DNA of 64,000 bases, taken from the NCBI RefSeq assembly GCF_000974985.2, contig NZ_LAVA02000046.1, positions 62,001 to 126,000 of the forward strand, given 5' to 3'. Position 1 is the stretch's first letter. The number at the start of each line of letters is the position of its first letter. The position numbers and the translations under genes are program-made. Of the stretch, positions 36,276-45,787 are shown piece by piece. Source of the stretch: Streptomyces mangrovisoli (GTDB lineage: Bacteria; Actinomycetota; Actinomycetes; Streptomycetales; Streptomycetaceae). The notes under the pieces were generated by a model, which saw nothing but the letters and a program-made list of their open reading frames with translations, did not search any database and was not told the origin of the DNA.

Positions 36276-37289
36276 ATGACCAAGACCGCACTGATCACCG
36301 GTGTGACCGGACAGGACGGTTCGTACCTCACGGAGCTCCTGCTCTCCAAGGGCTACCAGGTGCACGGCCTGCTGCGTCGATCGTCGAGCTTCAACACCGA
36401 GCGGATCGACCACATCTACCAGGGACCGCAGGAGGCCGACCGCAACTTCGTGCTGCATCACGCCGACCTCTCCGACGGAGTGGCGCTGGTGAACCTGCTG
36501 CGGGACATACAGCCCGACGAGGTGTACAACCTGGGCGCCCAGTCCCATGTGCGGGTCTCCTTCGACGCGCCGCTCTACACCGGGGACGTGACCGGCCTGA
36601 GCACGCTGCGGCTGCTGGAGGCGATCCGGGCCAGCGGCGTGCAGACCCGGATCTACCAGGCGTCGTCCTCGGAGATGTTCGGCGCCACCCCGCCCCCGCA
36701 GAACGAGACCACTCCTTTCCATCCGCGCAGCCCGTACGGCGCGGCGAAGGTCTTCGCCTACTGGACCACCGTCAACTACCGCGAGGCGTACGGCATGTTC
36801 GCGGTCAACGGCATCCTGTTCAACCACGAGTCGCCCCGCCGCGGCGAGACCTTCGTGACCCGAAAGATCACCCGTGCCGTGGCCCGGATCAAGATCGGTC
36901 TGCAGGACCGGCTCTACCTGGGCAACCTGGACGCGGTCCGGGACTGGGGCTACGCGCCCGAGTACGTCGAGGCCATGTGGCGGATGCTCCAGCACGACGA
37001 GCCGACGGACTACGTGGTCGCCACCGGCGTCGCCGCCACCGTGCGCCAGTTCCTGGAGACCGCGTTCGCCCACGCCGATCTCGACTGGAACGAGTACGTG
37101 CGCTACGACCCCAAGTACGAGCGGCCGAGCGAGGTGGACGCGCTGATCGGCGACTCCTCCAAGGCGCGGGAGACGCTGGGCTGGCGCTCCACGGTCCATG
37201 TGGAGGAGCTGGCCCGGATCATGGTCGACGCCGACATCCGGCAGGTGGAGAAGCAACTCGCCGGTGCCGCGGTGCGGATCGACCGCTAG
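36276..37289 (+). CDS. gmd: GDP-mannose 4,6-dehydratase
   Basis: 337 residues. The motif ALITGVTGQDGSYLTELLL, the catalytic YxxxK (SPYGAAK), FNHESPRRGETFVTRKITRA and the C-terminal RPSEVDALIGDSSKA block are characteristic. It converts GDP-mannose to the 4-keto-6-deoxy intermediate used by the adjacent fucose synthase. GGGAGGGAAA lies just before the ATG. Confidence 0.95.
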   Translation: MTKTALITGVTGQDGSYLTELLLSKGYQVHGLLRRSSSFNTERIDHIYQGPQEADRNFVLHHADLSDGVALVNLLRDIQPDEVYNLGAQSHVRVSFDAPLYTGDVTGLSTLRLLEAIRASGVQTRIYQASSSEMFGATPPPQNETTPFHPRSPYGAAKVFAYWTTVNYREAYGMFAVNGILFNHESPRRGETFVTRKITRAVARIKIGLQDRLYLGNLDAVRDWGYAPEYVEAMWRMLQHDEPTDYVVATGVAATVRQFLETAFAHADLDWNEYVRYDPKYERPSEVDALIGDSSKARETLGWRSTVHVEELARIMVDADIRQVEKQLAGAAVRIDR

Positions 37290-37535
37290 GACGCCCAGGC
37301 CCCGGTCACCCAACTGCCCTTTCAGGGCGGGGTCGTTGCTCGACTTCCGTCACTGATGCACCGTCAATCTCCCGCAATTTCCTACTAGATGAGTCAAGTG
37401 CGCACCATCATGTGTCATGTACTCGTATGGTTCGCGAGCAAACCGTTCATGACGACCGCCCGCACCGAGGGGAAACGGGTGGTCTCGCACCGAGGCGAAG
37501 GGTCCGTGCGGGCCCGGAGGCCGGGGGGGTACACC

Positions 37536-40277
37536 ATGCAAAAAGTGAGAGTCAGACAGAGATCCAGGGGGCTCAGCGCCGCTCTGGTCCTGTGCACCGC
37601 GGCCGGCCTCGGGGTCGTGGCCCTGCCCCAGCCGGCCGCCGCGCTCACCGCGCCGGTCGCCTTCACCGCCGATGATCTGCCGACCTGGCAGACCAACGGC
37701 ATCGTGTGGGCCCTGGCGGAGGCGGGCGGCACCGTTTTCGCCGGTGGCACCTTCTCCCAGGTGCGGCCGCCCGAGGGAGGCAGCGGCACCGCCCAGGACG
37801 CGGTGAACTTCGTCGCGCTGAACGCGGCGACCGGCAATCCCACCTCGTGCAGCCTGTCCTTCACCGTGGGCAGCGGCACCGCGACCGTCCGGGCACTCGC
37901 CGTGTCCCCCGACAAGAAGACGCTGTACGCCGGCGGCTACTTCGGCGCCGTGAACGGCACGCCGGTCAGCAGCCTCGCCGCCATCGACATCGCCACCTGC
38001 ACGCCCAAGGCCTCCTTCCACCCCAGCGTCTCCGCCACGGTCCGCGCCCTCGCGGTCACCAACGACACCGTCTACCTGGGCGGCGACTTCAGCTCGGTCG
38101 GCGGCAGCGCACACGCCAGGTACGCGGCGGTGGACGCCACCAGCGGCGCCGTCAAGCCGTTCCAGACGGACGTCGACGAGCCCGGCCGGGCCGTCGCCGT
38201 CACCCCGGACGGCCAGGACGTGATCATCGGCGGCGACTTCTTCACCGTCAACGGCGCGGACTCCCACGCCCTGGCCGTCGTCGACGCGACCACCGGCGCC
38301 AACGTCCGCACCTACCCGGGGTTCATCGAGACCAACTCCGTGGTCAAGGCGCTCGACACCGACGCCACCGGCTTCTACACCGGCAACGAGGGCACCGGCG
38401 GCGGGGTCTTCGACGGCCGCATCGCCCTGGACCTGTCCACGCTGAACCAGCGCTGGCGCGACACCTGCCTGGGAGCCACCCAGGCCGTCAAGTCCTACCA
38501 GAGCGTGCTCTACAGCGCCTCGCACGCCCACGACTGCTCCAGCGTCGGAGAGTTCCCGGACGGCCGCCGGCACCACCTGCTCGCGGAGCCCACGACCGGC
38601 ACCAACAAGCTGGGCTGGTTCCCGGACACCAACGACGGCCTGGGCGAGGGCATCGGCCCGCGGGCCATGGTCGTCTCCACCACGTCCGACAACAAGTACA
38701 TGTGGGTCGGCGGCGAGTTCACCACCGTCAACGGCGCCGCGGCCCAGGGCCTGACCCGCTTCGCGGCCTCGCCCGACACCGGCGCGCCCACCGTGCCGTC
38801 GGTCGGCGCCGAGTCGGTCAAGCCCACCGAGGCACACGTCCGCTGGCGCGCGAGCCTGGACACCGACGACACCACACTGACGTACAAGGTCTACCGCAAC
38901 GGCGGCTCCACACCCGTCTACACCGTGGACGGCGACTCCGTGGAATGGTCCCGCCCGCAGTTGTCGTTCACCGACAAGAACGTCACACCGGGCTCGACCT
39001 ACAGCTACCGGGTGACCGCCACCGACGGCGCGGGCAACGCCTCCGCGCTGTCCAGCACCGCCACGGTCACCGTGCCGACCTCCGCCGAGCCCTACGCCTC
39101 CAAGGTGCTCGGTGACGGCGCGAGCCTGTACTGGCGCTACGACGAGTCCACCACTCCGTTCGTCGGCGACACCTCGCCCAGCGACCAGAGCGGCATCCAC
39201 GTCAACGCGCCCTCCCTGCGCCAGACCCCGGGCGCGGTGAACGGCCCGTCCACCGCCATCGGCTTCAACGGCAGCAACCAGTTCGTGTACAGCGACAAGC
39301 GCACCACGGTGCCGTCGGCGTACTCGATCGAGACCTGGTTCAAGACCACCACCACGCAGGGCGGCAAGCTGGTCGGCTTCGGCAACAACACCACGCAGGC
39401 CAGCAGCAATTACGACAAGCACGTCTACATGCGCAACGACGGCCGGCTGGTCTTCGGCGTGTGGACCGGCAGCGCCCGCACCGTGACCTCCTCCGCCGCC
39501 TACAACGACGGCAACTGGCACCATGTCGTCGCCACCCAGGGATCCTCCGGGATGGCGCTGTACGTCGACGGCGCCCAGGTCGGCACCCTCGACGAGACCA
39601 CCAACCAGAGCTACAGCGGTTTCTGGCACGTCGGTGGCGACAACCTCAACGGGTGGCCGAACCAGCCCACCAGCAGCTACTTCTCCGGGCAGATCGACGA
39701 GACGGCGATCTACTCCTCGGTGCTGAGCGCGGCCCAGGTGCAGAGCCACTACGCCGCGGCCACCGCCCCGGCCGACACGGTGCAGACCGTCCAGGCGAGT
39801 GACGACACGTACGTCAACGCCGGTGCCGCGAGCACCAACTACGGCACCTCCACCTCGCTCGCGGTGCGCGGGAGCACGGCCTACGAGACGTATCTGCGCT
39901 TCACCCTGCCGGCGGCGCCGGCCGGGACCGTGCTCAAGAGCGCGCGGCTCGCGGTGAAGACGACCACGCTGAGCACGGCCGGCAGCCCGGACGACTTCGC
40001 CGTACGGCCGGTGACGGGCAGCTGGACCGAGTCGGGGACCACCTACACCTCCCGGCCCGCCCTCTCCTCCACCTCGATCGGCACCCTCAGCGGGGCGACC
40101 GACATCTCCACGGTCTACTCGGCGGCACTCGACACCACCGCACTCACACCCGCCCTCGGCGGCAGCTACGATCTCGCGCTCACCAGCACGGGATCGGACG
40201 CGCTGTGGCTGTGGTCCAGTGAGGCGTCGGCCGCGGAGGGCACTCCGCAGCTGGTGCTGACCTTCGGGGCGCCGTAA
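37536..40277 (+). CDS. Large secreted protein: propeller-like repeats, fibronectin III, LamG and DNRLRE domains
   Basis: About 913 residues. A signal peptide (LSAALVLCTAAGLGVVALPQ, cleaved near AAAL) is followed by propeller-like repeats (motifs such as YAGGYFGAVNG, YLGGDFSSVGG, IIGGDFFTVNG, WVGGEFTTVNG; residues about 40-430), a fibronectin III domain (APTVPSVGAE to STATVTVP), a LamG/concanavalin-like domain (TAIGFNGSNQFVY to GQIDETAIYSSVLSAAQV), and a C-terminal DNRLRE module (DDTYVNAGAASTNYG). No catalytic motif is seen; it looks like an extracellular carbohydrate-binding or matrix protein. The start ATG at 37536 has the same seven-G leader as the initiating transferase. It sits amid polymer-synthesis genes, so binding of the exopolysaccharide is a reasonable guess. 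Confidence 0.85.
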   Translation: MQKVRVRQRSRGLSAALVLCTAAGLGVVALPQPAAALTAPVAFTADDLPTWQTNGIVWALAEAGGTVFAGGTFSQVRPPEGGSGTAQDAVNFVALNAATGNPTSCSLSFTVGSGTATVRALAVSPDKKTLYAGGYFGAVNGTPVSSLAAIDIATCTPKASFHPSVSATVRALAVTNDTVYLGGDFSSVGGSAHARYAAVDATSGAVKPFQTDVDEPGRAVAVTPDGQDVIIGGDFFTVNGADSHALAVVDATTGANVRTYPGFIETNSVVKALDTDATGFYTGNEGTGGGVFDGRIALDLSTLNQRWRDTCLGATQAVKSYQSVLYSASHAHDCSSVGEFPDGRRHHLLAEPTTGTNKLGWFPDTNDGLGEGIGPRAMVVSTTSDNKYMWVGGEFTTVNGAAAQGLTRFAASPDTGAPTVPSVGAESVKPTEAHVRWRASLDTDDTTLTYKVYRNGGSTPVYTVDGDSVEWSRPQLSFTDKNVTPGSTYSYRVTATDGAGNASALSSTATVTVPTSAEPYASKVLGDGASLYWRYDESTTPFVGDTSPSDQSGIHVNAPSLRQTPGAVNGPSTAIGFNGSNQFVYSDKRTTVPSAYSIETWFKTTTTQGGKLVGFGNNTTQASSNYDKHVYMRNDGRLVFGVWTGSARTVTSSAAYNDGNWHHVVATQGSSGMALYVDGAQVGTLDETTNQSYSGFWHVGGDNLNGWPNQPTSSYFSGQIDETAIYSSVLSAAQVQSHYAAATAPADTVQTVQASDDTYVNAGAASTNYGTSTSLAVRGSTAYETYLRFTLPAAPAGTVLKSARLAVKTTTLSTAGSPDDFAVRPVTGSWTESGTTYTSRPALSSTSIGTLSGATDISTVYSAALDTTALTPALGGSYDLALTSTGSDALWLWSSEASAAEGTPQLVLTFGAP

Positions 40278-40288
40278 GCCGGGCGAAC

Positions 40289-40354
40289 GCGCGGGGCACC
40301 GGACTCCACCGGTGTCCCGCGCATCCGGCCGGGCCCGCACCCTCGTGCGGGCCC
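40289..40354. terminator. Tandem hairpins after the secreted-protein gene
   Basis: The first stem has 14-base arms at 40289-40302 and 40309-40322 (one G-T pair). The second has 10-base arms at 40331-40340 and 40345-40354 with a 4-nt loop. Both follow the stop by less than 80 bp. Confidence 0.8.
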
Positions 40355-40405
40355 GCATCCCGTACCAGCCCACGCACCCAGGCCCCCGAGGCCTCAGGAG
40401 TCACC

Positions 40406-41098
40406 ATGCGCACTGCCCATCCCCGTGCCCTCCGCCGCGCCACGGCCGCCGGGGCACTCACCGTCCTGCTCGCGCTGGCAGGCTGCACCTCGGGCGGTGA
40501 CACCAAGGCCGCCTCCTCCGCCCCGCAGCGCGTCTCCGACGACCAGGCCGCCGCCGTCCCCGACGACGAGGCTAGCCCCGCCCCGCAGGGTTCGTCCTCG
40601 CCGTCGAAGGTCCCGGTCCTGCCCGACGCCCAGCTCACGCCGGCGACCGGCTCCTTCACCGCGAAGGAGAAGAAGTACCTGCACGGACGCGTGCCCAAGA
40701 ACATGGATCCGGCCGCCGTGCTCCAAATCGGCCAGGAAAGCTGCCAGCGGATCGAGCGGACCGCCGCACACGACAAGAACGCCGCGATCGGCGCGCTGAT
40801 CGCCGGGGAGATCGAGGGCGCGGACGACGCGATCATCCATCTCTGCCCCAAGCAGCGGCCGCTGCTCGACGCGGCGGCCACCGGCTTCCCGGACGGCACC
40901 CGCAAGAAGCCGAAGCCGGGCACCTACCAGGCGTTGACCGACGCCAAGGGCTGTACCTGGAAGGCTCTCGGTGCCGGCGGAAGGGTACTGGGCTCCGGCC
41001 CCGGCCCGGGCAACGGCACCAAGAAGGTGACCGCGAAGGTCCCGGCCGGGACCACGTCGTTCGTCTCCTCGGGCTGCTACGCCTGGCTTCCCGTGTAG
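40406..41098 (+). CDS. Lipoprotein of unknown function
   Basis: 230 residues. The signal (ALTVLLALAGC) has the lipobox Cys at about residue 27, and a Ser/Pro-rich linker follows. The folded part has two to three Cys (ESCQRIERTA, HLCPKQRPLL, GCTWKALGA, SGCYAWLPV), suggesting disulfides. The ending is the short beta-rich type seen in Streptomyces surface lipoproteins. It overlaps the convergent glycosyltransferase gene by 22 bp. Function unknown. Confidence 0.82.
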   Translation: MRTAHPRALRRATAAGALTVLLALAGCTSGGDTKAASSAPQRVSDDQAAAVPDDEASPAPQGSSSPSKVPVLPDAQLTPATGSFTAKEKKYLHGRVPKNMDPAAVLQIGQESCQRIERTAAHDKNAAIGALIAGEIEGADDAIIHLCPKQRPLLDAAATGFPDGTRKKPKPGTYQALTDAKGCTWKALGAGGRVLGSGPGPGNGTKKVTAKVPAGTTSFVSSGCYAWLPV

Positions 41099-42204
41099 AC
41101 GTCCTCGTACACACCGAGCAGGGTGCCCAGGACGGCGTCCATCGAGAAGGTCCCGGCGGTGAGTGCCCGGGCCGCGGCCGAGGCGGCCCGGCGCACGGGC
41201 GGTTCGAGCAGCCCGAGCACCGCCGGGGCGATGCCGTCCAGGCCGTCCACCACGCGCCCGGCCCCCGCGCGTTCGACGTCACGGGCCAGCCCGTTGGACT
41301 CGGTCACCACCACCGGGGTGCCCACCGCCATCGACTCCAGGACCGACATCGGGAACGGCTCGTCCACCGAGGGGAGCACGTACACATGCGCCCGGCGCAG
41401 TTCCTCCGCCATGCGCGCGCCGGTCAGCGGACCCGGGCAGCTCACCCGGTCCTGGAGCCCCAACTCGTCGATCCTGCGCCGCACGGCGGCGAGTTCGCCC
41501 TCGTCGGGACCGGCGACGACGAACGTCGCATCCGGCCGCCGGGCCAGGATCGCGGGCGCCGCCTCCACCAGGTCGACCGGACGTTTGCGCGCCTGGAGCC
41601 GGGCCGCGTAGAGGACGCGGGGCGGTCCGTCCGGGGCCGGCCCCGCCGGCTGCGCGGGGACGCCGTTGACCAGTCGCACCGCCCGGCCGAGGTCCGCGCT
41701 CCCCACCACGGCACGCAGATCGCGCAGTTCACGTGAGGTGAGGTGCAGCACGGCGGCGGCCCGGCGCAGCACCCGCCGTACCGCGAGCACGTCGAGCAGC
41801 CGGGCCGCGGCCCGCTCGCTCGGATCGACCATGCCGTGCGTCTGGAGCACCAGCGGCCGCCCCGCGCGCAGCGCGGCGAGTGCCACCGGCAGGGTCACCA
41901 GGTCACGCGCGAGATGGACATGGACCACGTCGGCGGAGCGCACCAGACGGTGCGCCCCGGCCAGCAGGGACGGCGAGGTCAGGCCGCTGAAACCCAGCGG
42001 CAGGACGCGGCGCGCCTGGTGCAGCCGCGCCGGCACGCCCTCCACGTCGTCGGGCAGCGGATGCGGGAAGCCGGCCGCGAGCGCGGTGAGTTCGGCGTCG
42101 TGCCCGCGTTCACGCAGGCCCTGGCAGAGGTTGAGGGCGACGCGGACCGGGCCGCCGAAGGCGTGGGTGGTGCTGTGCAGGGTGACCGCGTGCAGGACTC
42201 TCAC
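41077..42204 (-). CDS. Glycosyltransferase family 4
   Basis: 375 residues with GT-B fold. The N-terminal half contains TLHSTTHAFGGPVRVALNLC and DVVHVHLARD; the C-terminal half has RVLYAARLQARKRPVDLVEA, FVVAGPDEGEL and the EX7E motif EPFPMSVLESMAVGTPVVVT. It adds a sugar from a nucleotide donor to the lipid-linked repeat unit at the inner membrane face. Its start overlaps the stop of the acetyltransferase gene. Confidence 0.9.
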   Translation of the reverse strand: MRVLHAVTLHSTTHAFGGPVRVALNLCQGLRERGHDAELTALAAGFPHPLPDDVEGVPARLHQARRVLPLGFSGLTSPSLLAGAHRLVRSADVVHVHLARDLVTLPVALAALRAGRPLVLQTHGMVDPSERAAARLLDVLAVRRVLRRAAAVLHLTSRELRDLRAVVGSADLGRAVRLVNGVPAQPAGPAPDGPPRVLYAARLQARKRPVDLVEAAPAILARRPDATFVVAGPDEGELAAVRRRIDELGLQDRVSCPGPLTGARMAEELRRAHVYVLPSVDEPFPMSVLESMAVGTPVVVTESNGLARDVERAGAGRVVDGLDGIAPAVLGLLEPPVRRAASAAARALTAGTFSMDAVLGTLLGVYEDVYTGSQA

Positions 42205-42740
42205 GCCGGCTCCCCCACGGGCCGACGCCGGTTGTCGACGGTGTGCAGCATCAGTTCCGGCAGATCCTGGTGGACCACCGCGCCGGCGCCCACCACGGCG
42301 CAGCGGCCGACCTCGACGCCCGCGAGCACGGTGGCGCGGGCGGCGATCCAGGCACCGTCGGCCACGGAGATGGGCGCGTTGCGGTACCTGAAGTCGGCGG
42401 CGCGGTGATCATGGCTGCCGGTGCACAGCAGGGCCTCCTGCGACAGGCACACATGGGAACCGAGGGTCACCGGTTCGAGGTTGACGATCCACACGCCCTC
42501 CCCGATCCAGGTGTGGTCCCCGACCTTCAGCTTCCACGGCCACAGCACCCTCACCCGGTGCCGGATCAGCACCCCGGTGCCGATCTCCGCGCCGAACGCC
42601 CGCAGCAGGGCCACCCGTATCCGCGCCGGGGTGAACCACGCCATGAAGACCAGGTTCAGTACGGCGAACCACAGCGCCTGGACGAGGATGCCACGGCCCT
42701 TGTCGTATCCGGCCAGTGTGAAGGCCCGTAGATCACGCAT
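42201..42740 (-). CDS. WcaF-type hexapeptide-repeat acetyltransferase
   Basis: 179 residues. A membrane-associating N-terminal helix (FAVLNLVFMAWFTPARIRVA) precedes a left-handed beta helix (GAEIGTGVLIRHRVRV, IGEGVWIVNLEPVTLGSHVC, WIAARATVLAGVEVGRCAVV). The catalytic His is likely in TGSHDHRA. It should O-acetylate the growing polymer. It is transcribed with the GT4 gene; the upstream 126 bp is the divergent promoter with the polymerase. Confidence 0.9.
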   Translation of the reverse strand: MRDLRAFTLAGYDKGRGILVQALWFAVLNLVFMAWFTPARIRVALLRAFGAEIGTGVLIRHRVRVLWPWKLKVGDHTWIGEGVWIVNLEPVTLGSHVCLSQEALLCTGSHDHRAADFRYRNAPISVADGAWIAARATVLAGVEVGRCAVVGAGAVVHQDLPELMLHTVDNRRRPVGEPA

Positions 42741-42866
42741 CGCTGCCTTTCCCCCAAAGGCGCCTCCCCTGACGCCACTTGGTCACACTCTAGTGGCCAG
42801 AGGTTCACCGAGGGCGAGCCACCGGTACACTGCGCCGGGGGATCTTGACTCGGGGGCGGGGGCGCC

Positions 42867-44381
42867 ATGACGCAGCAGACCGGACCTGTCGCGGACGCGG
42901 CCGCGCCGCCGTCGGCGGGCCCCGCCGAGCCCCGGGTGGCGCAGGCCCCGCGGTCCCTCTCCCCGCGCGCCCTGCTCTCGCGCGCGCTGTCCGTGCCGCT
43001 CGTCCTCGGCTTCGCCGTGTTCCTGCCGCTGCTGGTGCTCGTGCAGCAGGGCACCGGCCCGCACGACTCGGCGCTGTGGCTGCAGCTCGCGCTGACGATC
43101 TACGCGGGCGTGCGGATGTCGGCGATGATCCTCACGAGCCGCCGCAAACTGCTGGCCGGTTCGTTCTGGCTGTTCGTCTACATGGCCATGGGGGTGGCCC
43201 CGCTCGTCCAGGACGTGCTCGGCCGTACGCCGACCCCGGTGGTGGGTACCCGCAGCGATCTGACCGAGGCGGTCGCGCTGGTACTGATCGGCTGTGTGGC
43301 CTTCGACGTCGGCGCGCTGCTCGCCAGGCACCGGCCCGAGCGCCGACGCGAGGCGGCGACGCGGCCGGCGCTGGTGCACCGCCGTCGGCTGTATCTGCTG
43401 ACCGTCCTCGCCTTCGCCGGGTCAGCCCTGCTCGTGGTCAAACTGGGCGGTCCCGCGGTGTTCTTCACGAGCCGTCAGGAGATCATCAGCAGTGTCGAGG
43501 AAGCGGGCCTCTCGCAGGCGGACTCGCAGGCGGGGCAGGCGATGGTGCGCGGCTTCGGCACCGTGCCCGCGCTGATCGCCTGGCTCGCCTACACACGCTG
43601 GCTGGTCACCTCCCGGCGCGCCCGGCGTTCCGTCGTGGTCATCGCCGTGTGGCTGGCGCTGGCCGCCCTCAACGCCGTGGTCAACAACCCCATCTCCAAC
43701 CCGCGCTTCTGGTTCCTGACCGTCCTGTTCTCACTGCTGTTCACGCTCTTCCCGGTGAGCGCCGCGCTGTACCGGATCGCGCTCAGCCTCGGCGTGGTGG
43801 TCGCGCTGATCGTCTTCCCGTTCGCGGACCGGTTCCGCTACGACGACGCCAACTACCGTCCGCTGGAAACCACTTCGCCCTTCGAACCGCTGGTCCTCAA
43901 GGACTACGACCAGGTCGGCATGTTCGCCAACACCATCACCTATGTGGGATCGGGGCGCGGCCACACCTACGGCCGCCAGCTGGCCGGCGCGATGCTGTTC
44001 GCCGTCCCCCGGTCGATGTGGCCGGGCAAGCCGCTGGACACCGGCGTGGTGGTCGGCCAGTGGATGGGTGCCACCAACACCAACCTGTCCTCGCCCGTCT
44101 GGGCCGAACTGTGGATCGACTTCGGCCCGGTGGGCATGACCGCGGGGTTCGTGGCTCTGGGATACGCGGCCGCGCGGGTCGATCGCCGCTACGCCCGCCG
44201 CGCCGTGCGCCGGGCGCCGCCGGGCAGCCTGATCGCCGTGGTCGTACCCCTGGTGGCCGGCTACTCCTTCATCCTGCTGCGGGGGCCCCTGCTGCAGGCG
44301 TCGGGGCGGGTGGCGATCGCGGCGTGCTGCATCGCGCTCATCACCACGTTCCGGCAGGACCGGGCGACCGGGCTGCGCTGA
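42867..44381 (+). CDS. Wzy-type polysaccharide polymerase
   Basis: 504 residues with about ten membrane helices and a large external loop (FADRFRYDDANYRPLETTSP) before the last helices. Low sequence similarity is typical of such enzymes, so the call rests on topology, gene position and family-like segments (IYAGVRMSAMILTSRRKLLA, PRSMWPGKPLDTGV). It joins lipid-linked repeat units outside the membrane. The ATG follows a G-rich leader. Confidence 0.78.
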   Translation: MTQQTGPVADAAAPPSAGPAEPRVAQAPRSLSPRALLSRALSVPLVLGFAVFLPLLVLVQQGTGPHDSALWLQLALTIYAGVRMSAMILTSRRKLLAGSFWLFVYMAMGVAPLVQDVLGRTPTPVVGTRSDLTEAVALVLIGCVAFDVGALLARHRPERRREAATRPALVHRRRLYLLTVLAFAGSALLVVKLGGPAVFFTSRQEIISSVEEAGLSQADSQAGQAMVRGFGTVPALIAWLAYTRWLVTSRRARRSVVVIAVWLALAALNAVVNNPISNPRFWFLTVLFSLLFTLFPVSAALYRIALSLGVVVALIVFPFADRFRYDDANYRPLETTSPFEPLVLKDYDQVGMFANTITYVGSGRGHTYGRQLAGAMLFAVPRSMWPGKPLDTGVVVGQWMGATNTNLSSPVWAELWIDFGPVGMTAGFVALGYAAARVDRRYARRAVRRAPPGSLIAVVVPLVAGYSFILLRGPLLQASGRVAIAACCIALITTFRQDRATGLR

Positions 44382-44500
44382 GGCGCGAGGCGGGGGCGGC
44401 CGGGCGGCGGCACCACCCGGATCCCCCGGGCGCCGGTCACCGGGAGCCCAGGCGCCCGCGGAAGGGACCCGGCCGCCCGTGCGGGAAACTTGCGGGCGGC

Positions 44501-45787
44501 TCAGCCCGCGGGTACGACCGGGGCGGGCGCCGCCGCCGGCTCCTCCGCCGCCGGCAGCCGTACGACACGGGTCCAGGCCGCGACCGCCTTCAGCCCCGAG
44601 CCCACGGCCAGTCCCCAGGCCGCACCCAGGGCAGACGCGGTGAGCAGGTATCCGGCGAGCATCAGGACGACCGAGAGCAGCGAGAACAGCACCTGCACCG
44701 ACAAGGTGGCACGCGGACTGAGCACCCGCAGTGTCACCAGGGCACAGGTCCCCAGGCCCATCACCGCGTACTGGGCGCCGGAAGCCGGCAGCAGCGAGGA
44801 GGCGGACTCCCAGGTGGCGCCGAGCAGTTGGTGTCCGACGGCGTCCGGAAGGCCGTACAGGACCAGTCCCCAGGCGAGGCCGACGGCACAGAGCACGAGA
44901 CCGAGCCCGGCGGCGGCGCGGGTGGTGGCGCGGCGGCCGCCGAGCCCGCCGAGCAGCGGCGGGCCGAACGCGTTGACCGAGTTGAACAGGACGTTGAGCG
45001 GCCCGAACAGCGTGGTGGCGCCCCGCAGCGCGCCCACCGCGAGCGGCGCGGCGAACAGTCCGAGGCCGAGCACGGCGATCTGGCTGGAGGCGTTGCCGAC
45101 GGCGAACTCGACCACGAATCGCTGCCCCAGGTGACCGCGGCGCACATAGGGGCGCACGTCGGCCCGCGCACCTCGCACATGCGGGCGCAGCAGGCGCAGG
45201 CCGAGCAGCAGCGCGGGCAGGGCGGACACGCCCCAGACGGCCACGAGCAGGCCCGGCGCCGCGTGCCGCGGCTGCACCAGCAGCGCGGGCACCACGGCGA
45301 GCAGGCGCAGCGTGTCGGCGGCCAACGCCAGGGCGGGGCGGCGCAGGGTGGAGAAGGCGTAGCGCAGCCCGTCCTGCACCAGCGCCGCGGGCAGCACCAG
45401 GCCGAGGGCGAGGAAGGCGCCGCCCGACCCGCCCCAGCTGCCCGAGACCGCGGCGGCGACCGCTCCGGCCACGGCCAGCAGGGCGCCGACCGCGGTGGAG
45501 GCCAGCGCGGTGAAGGCGATCGCCGACCTGCAGGCCGCCCCGGTCGCGGCGGGATCCGCCCGGGTCAGGACGACGGCCTGCCCGACGTAGGACATGTTGA
45601 GGCCGAGCAGCACCGTGAACGTCAGGTACACCATCGAGAACGTGGCGAAGCCGTGCGCGGTGGAGACCCGTGCGGCGATCACCAGCACCGCGATGTTGGT
45701 GAGGCTGGAAGCCGCCTGGTCCAGCACGGAGGCGAGGGCGGCCCCGGATCTGCGCGGTACGCGCGGCGGATGGCCCGGGGCGCTCAC
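44501..45787 (-). CDS. Wzx-type lipid-linked oligosaccharide flippase
   Basis: About 428 residues, with some 12-14 hydrophobic segments and small loops, as in the MATE-like/PST flippases. Segments such as ASSLTNIAVLVIAARVSTAH and GAQYAVMGLGTCALVTLRVL fit. The GTG at 45787 overlaps the stop of the upstream copolymerase gene. It moves repeat units across the membrane for polymerisation. Confidence 0.82.
   Translation of the reverse strand: MSAPGHPPRVPRRSGAALASVLDQAASSLTNIAVLVIAARVSTAHGFATFSMVYLTFTVLLGLNMSYVGQAVVLTRADPAATGAACRSAIAFTALASTAVGALLAVAGAVAAAVSGSWGGSGGAFLALGLVLPAALVQDGLRYAFSTLRRPALALAADTLRLLAVVPALLVQPRHAAPGLLVAVWGVSALPALLLGLRLLRPHVRGARADVRPYVRRGHLGQRFVVEFAVGNASSQIAVLGLGLFAAPLAVGALRGATTLFGPLNVLFNSVNAFGPPLLGGLGGRRATTRAAAGLGLVLCAVGLAWGLVLYGLPDAVGHQLLGATWESASSLLPASGAQYAVMGLGTCALVTLRVLSPRATLSVQVLFSLLSVVLMLAGYLLTASALGAAWGLAVGSGLKAVAAWTRVVRLPAAEEPAAAPAPVVPAG

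Noticed and set aside
37350..40373. 1007-codon open frame on the minus strand opposite the secreted protein
   Set aside because: Valine/glycine/arginine-rich antisense shadow typical of GC-rich DNA; the plus strand has recognisable domains.
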